Assembly: GCF_017833525.1 (NCBI RefSeq)
Contig: NZ_JAFICD010000012.1
Coordinates: 1-57,732 of the forward strand
Length of the DNA: 57,732 nt
DNA from: Duganella sp. 1411
GTDB taxonomy: Bacteria; Pseudomonadota; Gammaproteobacteria; Burkholderiales; Burkholderiaceae_D
Reading direction: 5' to 3'
Shown here: positions 46,689 to 54,109 of the stretch, in pieces
Position numbering within the stretch: the stretch's first letter is position 1
Layout: every line of letters begins with the position of its first letter
Program-made: the position numbers and the translations under genes
Notes under the pieces: generated by a model
Told to the model about the DNA's origin: nothing
The model's input: only the letters and a program-made list of their open reading frames with translations
Databases searched by the model: none

Positions 46689-46943
46689 GGGGCCGGGTTT
46701 TAGATTATTGGTGTCGGAATAACTATAGAGGAGATGGCCGCTGTGCGAAAGGACATCGTTCCGACGATTTCTGCCATCGGGGCCGGTCGTCCCCGCGTTC
46801 GCTGATGCGCTCTAAAGAGTTGGGGTGTCCGTGCTGCTTGTTTGCCATGGCTGACAAACTGCAGGCGATGCCCGCCTTCGCGGATGGTTATACAGAGTGA
46901 CCAGGTGAATGCACGTTCAATATCGCGCAGTTAGCTAGCCTCC

Positions 46944-47240
46944 TTACTCATCTTCCACTTCGATGGTCATTTGGACGACGTGGCCAAGGAAGTCAGTCTG
47001 TTGTGTGAGATTGGGATAGCGCCAAGCTGGAAAGGCATCTTCGTAAGCATCGAAAGTAAAATCACTTTCGATTCCATCGTCGTAGGTTTTTCTCGCACCG
47101 AAATCAAACTGCCCGTGGTACTTGAGCATGAATGGTTTGGAGAGAGCTTCGAGGGCTCATTTGCTGACGACAGCAAAAGCCTGGACCGGTCCAAGCTGGA
47201 ATTTTTCGGCAAGCCATTTTTGACCGAGTTACTGCGTCAT
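46944..47240 (-). pseudogene. decayed small gene with two in-frame stops
   Basis: Read from an ATG at 47240, the frame gives M-T-Q, TAA, a protein-like stretch LGQKWLAEKFQLGPVQAF, TGA (47157-47159), then 70 residues containing MLKYHGQFDFGARKTYDD and ending VQMTIEVEDE. Aromatic and charged residues are spread as in a real protein on both sides of the stops. I recognise no family. The last part (46944-47129) could still be made as a 61-residue product. A TTG-start frame on the plus strand (46971-47264) competes, so the call is tentative. Flanks to 46688 and from 47241 to 47525 are AT-rich and show no gene. Confidence 0.35.
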
Positions 47241-47525
47241 TTTTCGATTAATCCGCGTAAGTAACGATTACATTTTAGCCCTCCGCCCAAAAAATGATTA
47301 GAAAATTGTGATGCAGGAAATGTATAGCGCGGATTTGTTGCATTTCTTCGGCTCGAAGAAAAAATCCTAACATTAGGATATTTCCCAAATAAAACATAAG
47401 TTTTTTGAGAGGGAATAATACAATTTTGAAGGGGGAAGTTCAGCGCTACTCCGGAACCTGCCACCGCCCGGCGGTCCCGATGCTTGGCCGGGGGGCGTCA
47501 CGCCGGCGTGCGGCTGGACGTACCG

Positions 47526-47930
47526 CTACCGGTCTCGCAACGCCCGCCGATACTGCACCGCCTCGCCGACATGCCGCTCGCCAATGCGCTCGGCGTGGGC
47601 GAGGTCGGCGATGGTGCGCGCCACGCGCAGGATGCGGTGGTAGGCGCGGCCCGACCATTGGAACTGTTCCATCGCGTGTTTAAGGCGGGCCTTGCCGGGC
47701 TTGTCGGGCTTGCAGAACTGGTCGATCTCGCGCGTGGTCAGGTATTGGTTGCGCTTGCCCTGGCGTTGCAGCTGCAGCTCGGCGGCGGCCTGCACGCGGG
47801 CGCGGATGACGGCCGACGGTTCGCCGTCGGCGTCCTCGCTGAGCACGTCCGGTTCGACGGCCGCCACTTCCATCTGCATGTCGATGCGGTCGAGCAGCGG
47901 GCCGGACACGCGGCTTTGGTTGGGCATCAC
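47526..47930 (-). pseudogene. comM: C-terminal fragment of comM (Mg-chelatase-like AAA ATPase)
   Basis: About 130 codons matching the C-terminus of ComM/YifB: SRVSGPLLDRIDMQMEV, YLTTREIDQFCKP, then SGRAYHRILRVARTIADL and an ending GEAVQYRRALRDR. ComM normally has about 500 residues, with Lon-like and AAA domains before this point; here everything upstream of the SRVSGPLLDR motif is missing and unrelated sequence begins at about 47931. ComM is a helicase that promotes branch migration in natural transformation. In Acinetobacter the gene is a known landing site for resistance islands, which fits the accessory DNA that follows here. Confidence 0.8.
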
Positions 47931-48281
47931 CTTAGTTAGGTGGACGCAAAGCTACTGAAAAATCAAGAATTTAACCAAGTTCGGCTTAACCAAGCCTCTT
48001 TCGGTCTGTTTAGAGTTAAGCCGACATTTATCATACGGATAGCGGAACCGTACGGGCTTGATGCATGTGATCTGCTAAGCACGATATGAGATTTTGCTTC
48101 GTCAGTGACTGAACCAAGTACTCATAGGATATTGTTGGCTCCAGGGGCGCCGATGGATCTGGCCCTTCAGCCATTGGATAGTCGCCGCTTGTCTTGATGT
48201 TAGTGATACAAAGCTGTCTGAATCAAAAAGCTGATCAAGTACTGTGTCCAGCTAACCTTGAAGGCGTTTAGTGTGGCTGGC
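47931..48281. other. junction region beyond truncated comM, no gene seen
   Basis: 350 bp of lower GC that starts TTAGTTAGGTGGACGCAAAG at the comM break. It may be an element end, but I recognise no known terminal repeat, RNA or coding frame. Confidence 0.4.
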
Positions 48282-48488
48282 CTATGCGCTGACGCGCTTC
48301 AAGTCCAGTTTTTCAAGGCCATATTCCAGCTTACTCTGGATCCGCACTCGTGCGTCGCGATCCCGGCTCATATCGGTGCTGCCGCTGTGGGCGCGCTGCA
48401 GAAAGTCCCGTACGGTGTGACGGAAAGCGTCCACCAGATGCTCCTGCACGTGATGGGTGATGGGAATTGTTCTGACGGGCTGTTCCAT
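48282..48488 (-). CDS. small hypothetical protein (68 aa)
   Basis: The frame from the ATG at 48488 has AAAGGA eight bases upstream; a longer frame begins at 48551. The product, starting MEQPVRTIPITHHVQEHLVD and containing a charged helix (RIQSKLEYGLEKLDLKRV), is soluble and not recognised. It is the third gene in a minus-strand run of three small genes, 56 bp after the second. Confidence 0.55.
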   Translation of the reverse strand: MEQPVRTIPITHHVQEHLVDAFRHTVRDFLQRAHSGSTDMSRDRDARVRIQSKLEYGLEKLDLKRVSA

Positions 48489-48544
48489 GGCGGCGTTCCT
48501 TTCTTGTCGAATAGGGGAGGGCGGGGCGTCCGCAGCGGCTTCGC

Positions 48545-48856
48545 TCAGCATGTACGGGCTTTGGCTAGTGCAGGGGCGGGGTGGCTGAACGTCTCGCCAG
48601 CTGCAAGCTGCCTGGCGGCGCGTGCATCGTCCAGCTCCTTGTTCGTGAGTGCTTGCGAGGTCCGCATGAACTCCTGCAGGGCGGCGGCCAGAGTCGGCTC
48701 GCGCTCCCGGACCGCGCCGATGAAATTCGGCAGCAGGTGTTCCGCGCGGTCGAGCCGGCGCAGCTGCGCCGGGCGGGTGGCCGCCCCGCCGGCGTCATGT
48801 TCGTTGGCGAGGTCGACGCCGCGCAGCAGCGCGTCCTTGATCTCTTCAACGTTCAT
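48545..48856 (-). CDS. small hypothetical protein (103 aa)
   Basis: Starts MNVEEIKDALLRGVDLANEH, seven bases after the stop of the gene upstream. The product is mostly helical and charged, with LRRLDRAEHLLPNFIGAV and ALQEFMRTSQALTNKELDDA. No family is recognised. The close packing with both neighbours suggests one operon. Confidence 0.55.
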   Translation of the reverse strand: MNVEEIKDALLRGVDLANEHDAGGAATRPAQLRRLDRAEHLLPNFIGAVREREPTLAAALQEFMRTSQALTNKELDDARAARQLAAGETFSHPAPALAKARTC

Positions 48857-48863
48857 AGGTGGC

Positions 48864-49172
48864 CTACAATTCATGGTAAGCCGCCAAGGCGGTTTTGGCA
48901 GCTTGGCAGTAAGCTTTGACGTCGTCGTCGCGCGATGCCGCCCCGATATGTTCAAGCACCGATATCAGGCTGTGCGGCCGCGTCCACACAGCAGCGCGCC
49001 GCGCATACCTCCAATCGAAATCCAAATCGCCCAGCAGCTCGACGCCCACCTCTCACACGGTGGCGCCGTCTGTCGACTTCTTGGCCCACGCTTCCACGCT
49101 TTGGCGGACAGCTTGCAATAACGGAACGAGGGCGGCTTCGCGGCGTGTTATTTGATCGGTGACGGCTGGCAT
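48864..49172 (-). pseudogene. 102-codon hypothetical gene broken by one in-frame UGA
   Basis: From the ATG at 49172 the frame encodes MPAVTDQITRREAALVPLLQ and on to STDGATV, then TGA at 49053-49055, then continues in the same frame with EVGVELLGDLDFDWRYARRA to a stop at 48864. Both halves look like one helical protein. A GTG two codons after the UGA could restart the second half as a 61-residue product. No family is recognised. This is the first gene of the three-gene run. Confidence 0.5.
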
Positions 49173-49230
49173 TGTGGGGCTCTTGACGGTTGATGATGAG
49201 TCAATTCTACGCCCAGAACGGGGCGGTTTG

Positions 49231-49264
49231 TGAACGGCTGATTAGGGGACTAATCAGCCGTTCA
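49231..49264. promoter_or_regulatory. perfect 14-bp inverted repeat upstream of the small-gene run
   Basis: TGAACGGCTGATTA and TAATCAGCCGTTCA flank a six-base loop (GGGGAC). It lies about 60 bp upstream of the 49172 start, where an operator would be. There is no T run, so a terminator is less likely. Confidence 0.5.
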
Positions 49265-49733
49265 AGGCAGAAAAGTGCTTCGACTTCGGTGAGGTTGAAC
49301 GGTTTTGATCTTCCTGTTACGAGGTGGAGGTTACACCGATGACCTTGCTCAGTTCTAACATTTGCAGGCCATTCGTCCCCCGTTGTAAAAATATCAGCGG
49401 TGACAATTGGTTATATTTCAACATTTTTCGCAGTGTAAAATTATTTGATAGAAAATCATTTCTCAAGAGAAATTTCTGTAATTTAACGTATTCCAAAATT
49501 GAATTTTTCCACTTTTTTATCAACAAGCCGCAGGCATTAAAATGAAAAGGCATCGCTTTTTCAAATAGATCGTTAAGTGTATTGGACTTTTGATTGGAAC
49601 TGCCGGTGCTCCGAAACGTACTGAGATTGCGAAACAAGTTTATGCGTTGAGCTTAAGTCTAAAGTCAAGTTACTAGTCATATGTGCGAACTAATCTTATT
49701 TCGAGTAAATTCTAACTACACATGGGGGAACAA
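49265..49733. other. AT-rich spacer upstream of the secreted glycosidase-like gene
   Basis: 470 bp of clearly lower GC than the rest of the window. Short frames on both strands have no protein-like features. It probably carries the promoter of the gene at 49734. Confidence 0.45.
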
Positions 49734-51446
49734 ATGAAGAGATCATTACTACTGGTGATTTTGAGTGGGTTTATTATGAGTCAAGCGCACGCAGCAGGGT
49801 TTAAATTTAATCCTATCCCACTGAGTGATTTTGAAATTGCTAAACAGCAAAAAGGAGCCGGTCGGCTGAAGATTAGCATTTCGATTGACGAGAGCGCAGT
49901 TGTTAACGAGTTAAGGGTTGGCGGCATCGTGGTATGTTCCGTAAAGGCGTGCTATCGTCCAAATACCATGTATAAGCAGAATTCTGCTAATTCCTCTATT
50001 GGCGTCGCTAAGTTAGTCGTGGATTCGTCGATCACCAATGATGAAATTACTAGTGTTTTTTTTGAAGAATTGAAGGGTGGAAATGTTTCCGGGTCGGTTG
50101 TATTGGAATCGCCGTTGAAAATTGAAGATGGATATTATGGCGGAGAAATTTTTGTAACTCTAGGCCGAAAAGATTTGGCGCGGCCAGAGAATTATGCTCC
50201 TTCTTATGCGGTTGGCAACCTTCTGCGCGAAAATGGAAACTCCATTTATTACAACCCGAAATTTCCGATGAAAATAAATCTCGATCTTGGGGTTGCGATT
50301 TCGATTCCGGAGAATGCAGTAAAACATCCTGCAATATTCAACGCGCAAATTACCGATACCGGAGAGCGCTTTCCGCTGGTCGATATTTATCCATACGTTT
50401 CACTTATAAAGCCAATTTCAGTTACCGTAAAACCCATTGAAAAGGGTAAAAATGTTTTACTGGAGAAAGCAAGGGTGCCACTTGAAGGTGATGCGAAAAA
50501 ATCGATCTCATCAAAATCACAAGTGACAAAGGATATAAATAAACTTGGCTTGCTTAAAAGCGGATTTTTTGAAACCTCTCAAGCGGAAGTTAGTACTCTT
50601 TCCGATCCGATCTACACGCCGTGTTACACACTCTTGAATCAGCAGAATACAACTAATAACATCCAAGCCACTGCGTTAGCCAACCATGGAATTGCCTACT
50701 ATACAGGTTGCACAAACATACCACCATATATCCATATTGTATATGTCGAAATCGGGCGCATGCAACCGCCCATTTATATACCTTATTTTGCTGAAACCTC
50801 TACCCCTTTTGACCAGCACGATTTGTCATTACGAAGAATAACTAGCTTGGCTCCGCAAGATTATTCTGTAGCAGTTAATGGTTTTGGTTGGGAAGGTGTG
50901 GAGGGTACAGCTAGCGGTCAGAACGGTTGGGCAAATGGGTACGTACGCAGCAATGGGGTCGATTTAGGGACAAATCGCAATGGTGGGGGTGTGGGAAATG
51001 GCACAAGCAACGGTAATAAATATATAATGTCGTTTAATTCAAATTATGCCAGCCAACCGATTACTTTTGTAGAGTCGTCACAGGTAAATTATTCCCCACC
51101 TGGTGCGGTAAACGTGATAAGTACTTCAACTTCTGTGGTAAAGCATGACGGCGCTACTTGCTCGGGGGATACCTTATCTAGTCGCTGGTCCGTTATAGGT
51201 GCCGGGTGGAGAGGTGGATTAGTTCTGATCTCCTCGACATCAGATGGTGTCACATCCGCTGCGGAATTGTGTACGGTAGTAAACCTGCTCTTAATGAACG
51301 GGAATGCCCTGAGACTTGATGGCGGACCCTCCGCTGCGATGACGATTAATGGCGTACATGTTAATCCACTTACCGGAGTATACAGTTTTAAATATGGAAC
51401 TGCGCGGTACATTCCATACGCCATCCAAATTATGGCTGCGCAATGA
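49734..51446 (+). CDS. secreted protein with phosphodiester-glycosidase (NAGPA-like) C-terminus
   Basis: A 570-residue exported protein in low-GC DNA unlike its surroundings. The start MKRSLLLVILSGFIMSQAHA has GGGGGA upstream and is a Sec signal. Residues 20-330 are not recognised. From about 350 the order fits phosphodiester glycosidase domains: SVAVNGFGW (for the family's AINGGYF), a Gly/Asn-rich turn, SRWSVIGAGWRGGLVLISS, then TSAAELCTVVNLLLMNGN and the signature RLDGGPSAAMTING (LDGG at 528-531). The family uncovers mannose 6-phosphate in animals; bacterial members act on phosphodiester-linked glycans. It stands alone between accessory elements. The domain call is by pattern, not search. 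Confidence 0.65.
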   Translation: MKRSLLLVILSGFIMSQAHAAGFKFNPIPLSDFEIAKQQKGAGRLKISISIDESAVVNELRVGGIVVCSVKACYRPNTMYKQNSANSSIGVAKLVVDSSITNDEITSVFFEELKGGNVSGSVVLESPLKIEDGYYGGEIFVTLGRKDLARPENYAPSYAVGNLLRENGNSIYYNPKFPMKINLDLGVAISIPENAVKHPAIFNAQITDTGERFPLVDIYPYVSLIKPISVTVKPIEKGKNVLLEKARVPLEGDAKKSISSKSQVTKDINKLGLLKSGFFETSQAEVSTLSDPIYTPCYTLLNQQNTTNNIQATALANHGIAYYTGCTNIPPYIHIVYVEIGRMQPPIYIPYFAETSTPFDQHDLSLRRITSLAPQDYSVAVNGFGWEGVEGTASGQNGWANGYVRSNGVDLGTNRNGGGVGNGTSNGNKYIMSFNSNYASQPITFVESSQVNYSPPGAVNVISTSTSVVKHDGATCSGDTLSSRWSVIGAGWRGGLVLISSTSDGVTSAAELCTVVNLLLMNGNALRLDGGPSAAMTINGVHVNPLTGVYSFKYGTARYIPYAIQIMAAQ

Positions 51447-51450
51447 TATG

Positions 51451-51475
51451 AAAGCCCCCTCGCGGGGGTATTTAC
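51451..51475 (+). terminator. terminator after the glycosidase-like gene
   Basis: CCCCC and GGGGG enclose TCGC, extended by AAAG before and TATTT after. It follows the stop codon by a few bases. Confidence 0.6.
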
Positions 51476-51482
51476 TTGACGG

Positions 51483-52295
51483 CTCGACGTCGAGCTGCAG
51501 GCCGCTCTGCCCAAGGCGGCTCGCCAGCGGCACATAAAACGACCGGCGCAAATAGCCGTTGAAGCGCTCGACCTTGCCCTTGGTCTGCGCCCGGTAGGGT
51601 TGGCACAGTTTGATGCGAAAGCCGCTGTGCTTGGTGAAGTCGAGAAAGCCAGCGTGGTAGCGGTGCTGGCCTTCGCCGTACACGTCGCGCTCGATCACCA
51701 CCGTCTTCATGTTGTCGTACAGGACCTTGCGCGGCATGCCGCCGAATGCGGCGAAGGCACGCTCGTGGCAACCGATCAACGTGGCCACTTTCATGTCGCT
51801 AACGAACTCGACGTAGCTGGCGCGGCTGTAACCCATCGTGGCACAGAACGCGTGCTACGGCGCACGACCTTTTCGGAACTCGACCCAGTCCACTTGCAGC
51901 TGCTCGCCCATCGCCGTCTCGAAGCGCACCTCCGGCTCAACCGGCAGCGCCGGCCGCAGCGAACGCATGAACGCTCGCAACTGGCTCAAGCCGCCCTGGT
52001 ACCCGCGTTCGACGATCTCACGGTGCAGCACACTGGCCGGTATCCAGTTCGGCTGGGCAGCTGTCTGCCGTTCGCGCAGATAGTGCTCGTATGGCGCCAG
52101 CTTGCTGACCCGCTTGATCTTGCGTTCGTATTTCGGCACAGCCTCCAGCGCTAGATGCCGCCGCACCGTGTTTACCGCGCAACCAACCTCGGCGGCGATC
52201 CGCCGCAGACTCAACCCATGCTTGCTCAATAACTGAATTTCCACATACACCTCGTTGGGTTTCAAGGCTGCTTCGCAAAGCAGCCATCTTCTCAA
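51483..52295 (-). pseudogene. istA: istA transposase, amber stop and 3' truncation
   Basis: IS21-type transposase. The N-terminus has KPNEVYVEIQLLSKHGLSLR and a helix-turn-helix (IAAEVGCAVNTVRRHL); the DDE core includes QLQVDWVEF, FGGMPRKVLYDNMKT and QTKGKVERFNGYLRRSF. An in-frame TAG at 51855-51857 splits it between GRAP and HAFCATMGYSR, and it breaks off after LQLDVE at about 51483, where the family normally continues for 150 or more residues. It cannot make an active enzyme. Confidence 0.85.
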
Positions 52296-52298
52296 ATC

Positions 52299-52345
52299 GG
52301 TGTATCAGTTTTCAATCGCTGAGGTGTATCAGTTTACAACCGCTG
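52299..52345. repeat. tandem end repeats of the IS21 remnant
   Basis: Two 23-bp copies, differing at two bases, lie 24 bp apart (52299-52321 and 52323-52345). Both begin GGTGTATCAGTTT and end CGCTG. Multiple transposase-binding repeats at the ends are a mark of IS21 elements. Confidence 0.75.
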
Positions 52346-52666
52346 CTGACAACCCGCTCTTGCCCAAGAGACACCAGCGGGCCGGACGGTGACGGTGACA
52401 CCGTGTTGAATTGGAGGAAAATGCAGTTGGCTGGCAAGGGATGGACCGAATGGCACCTTAGCCGCTGTTCCTGCAAAGCTCACTGTAGCTCGCTTCCTCC
52501 GGGTCAACAGCAACGTAACTCGCACTCATCCGCCTACAATAATTTAAAAAGCGCCGGGACATCAGGTGCGGAAGCTCCGACTGGAGCTCAAAGGTCTTGT
52601 CCAATCACCACCACATTCATCCCCTAGTCGCTGCGAAAGAATGGCGACACCGCTGCGGGCGGGGCT
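52346..52666. other. spacer between the IS21 remnant and the helicase operon
   Basis: 320 bp without a credible gene. A 74-residue plus-strand frame at 52403 is Cys/Ser-rich and not protein-like. Confidence 0.4.
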
Positions 52667-53476
52667 CTAGCTGTCGTCAGCACCTGATCGTTTTCGACCA
52701 TGCCTCATCGGCTGGGCTTCCGACTCCCGCTCCAACTGGTACCAGCGCAGGCAACATTCAAACTGCCACTCCTCAAGGGGCTCCATGTATCGCAAGGCAT
52801 AGGCAATGCTGGCAACCCAAAACAATGCCGCGAGTGTAAAGAGGACCAGCAGAAAATGACGCCAGTCTGCAGGGGAGCTTGGGCCGCCTACTATCTTGGC
52901 ATTGAATGCGTACACAAGGATGCCCACGAATATGGCAACCATCATCGGGTGGCGTAGCAACCCGGTTAAGCCAGCAGGGCGAGTTGTGCGATTGAACTCC
53001 ACAATCTTCAGCGTGGACGCCAGCACGACCATCGATGGTCGTATGCCCTGAGCGTGCATCCGTTCCTTAAAATAAGCATATCGAATGACGGGACGACGCA
53101 ACCCGCGAGGTTGTTTGCAAAGGTTCTGGACGGCGCTATTGTCCGGCAGCTCTCCGCGCACGCCGCGTTGGATCTCGTTCTCTAGTAAAAACATCGCCAG
53201 CACTTCCAACGTGATGGCAAGCGCAAACAACCAGCCGTTGTCTAGCAAATAGGCGCCAATGAAGGCCATCAGAAAGATAGGACCAATCGCCCGCAATGTG
53301 TAGGTAATATAGGTAGCTTCGATAGGGAAAAAAGCCAACCTAAAAAAGGGTGCATCTTGCTGCGCGTGCTGGAACGCGTAACGAAGATCTGCGTAAGAAG
53401 AAATCGACGGGGCTGCTTGCTTTTGCATGGGGGAGTTAACCATCGGAGATTGGGGAGGAATGCCTAGAGGATTCAC
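52667..53476 (-). CDS. multi-pass membrane protein, function unknown
   Basis: A 269-residue protein with about four transmembrane helices: a hairpin in the first half (GPIFLMAFIGAYLL and FALAITLEVLAMFLL), then MMVAIFVGILVYAF and FLLVLFTLAALFWVASIAYA. The C-terminus is basic. No family recognised. Its ATG overlaps the stop of the HEPN-like gene by four bases, so the two are made together. As the last gene of the helicase operon it could be the membrane effector or a partner of the anchored protein encoded before it. Confidence 0.75.
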   Translation of the reverse strand: MNPLGIPPQSPMVNSPMQKQAAPSISSYADLRYAFQHAQQDAPFFRLAFFPIEATYITYTLRAIGPIFLMAFIGAYLLDNGWLFALAITLEVLAMFLLENEIQRGVRGELPDNSAVQNLCKQPRGLRRPVIRYAYFKERMHAQGIRPSMVVLASTLKIVEFNRTTRPAGLTGLLRHPMMVAIFVGILVYAFNAKIVGGPSSPADWRHFLLVLFTLAALFWVASIAYALRYMEPLEEWQFECCLRWYQLERESEAQPMRHGRKRSGADDS

Positions 53477-54054
53477 GGAAGTTTATTTGCCTGCTCTGTG
53501 ATGTACATAGCCATTGCTTCTGCCGATGCCAAGTAATCAGCGACAGTGTCTTCGCTAAACTGGGCATTCATGACGTGGACAAGCTGATTTCGAATTTTGC
53601 GAAGTGCATCGAATGCTTCAGCCTGGCGTCTATCAAAAATCCCTGCCTTGACGAGCGTCTCTTTCAGCTTAAGTGGACTCGGATGCTTGGGCGCGCTGTC
53701 CGGTTGAAGTTTTGCGGCAAAATCAGCTGCGGCACTTTCTACCATCAACCACGCCTCAAGCATCGCTGCGCTTTGCGAGTAGTGGGAAACCGCAGTTGTG
53801 TGTTGACTTGATGTCGCACCAAACAAAAATCCTGGTCTGGCCGCAGCATCCCATGCTGACAGCGCTGCCTTCACTTCGGCAGCGGCGTCCTTGACCTCTC
53901 GCTCAAATGTCATCTCGAAGTCTTTATATTTAATCGACTTCAAAGAACGTGCAATCTCTGGTAGCTGCTCACGTACTAAAAATATTACCCAGATGGTGGT
54001 AGCCGGCCAGACCAAGGACTCGATGATCTTACTTACAAAAGTCAGAATATCCAT
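53473..54054 (-). CDS. membrane-anchored HEPN-like protein
   Basis: A 193-residue protein with one N-terminal transmembrane helix (about residues 11-28, IESLVWPATTIWVIFLV), a coiled stretch, and a helical C-terminal domain. That domain contains LRKIRNQLVH, in which Arg 155, Asn 156 and His 160 fit the R-x4-H motif of HEPN ribonucleases; DUF4145-like domains share this look. HEPN proteins are common toxin or defence effectors, but many HEPN-like domains are not catalytic. It starts 55 bp after the helicase gene and overlaps the next gene. Confidence 0.7.
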   Translation of the reverse strand: MDILTFVSKIIESLVWPATTIWVIFLVREQLPEIARSLKSIKYKDFEMTFEREVKDAAAEVKAALSAWDAAARPGFLFGATSSQHTTAVSHYSQSAAMLEAWLMVESAAADFAAKLQPDSAPKHPSPLKLKETLVKAGIFDRRQAEAFDALRKIRNQLVHVMNAQFSEDTVADYLASAEAMAMYITEQANKLP

Positions 54055-54109
54055 GATTAGGCTTGCGACGATCGGCGACGTAGTGGTATCAATTTATCAC
54101 ACTCAGACT

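Larger units (their letters stand above)
51480..52345 (-). mobile_element. IS21-family insertion sequence remnant
   Basis: Contains most of an istA gene and, at its upstream end, two tandem repeats typical of IS21 ends. The istB gene and the other end are missing: sequence after 51480 is unrelated. High GC marks it off from the flanking DNA. Confidence 0.85.

Noticed and set aside
46971..47264. 97-codon plus-strand frame with TTG start
   Set aside because: Considered as a gene, but the opposite frame looks more protein-like over a longer stretch; left as an alternative to the pseudogene call.
49317..49637. Short frames on both strands in the AT-rich spacer (also 49324-49545)
   Set aside because: Composition follows base content; no start signals or motifs.
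51482..51495. Perfect palindrome GCTCGACGTCGAGC at the IS21 break
   Set aside because: It falls in normal istA coding sequence (LDVE region) and is probably a chance result of codon choice, though it may mark a deletion point.
52403..52627. 74-codon plus-strand frame
   Set aside because: Ser/Cys-rich, no ribosome-binding site with proper spacing, no similarity.
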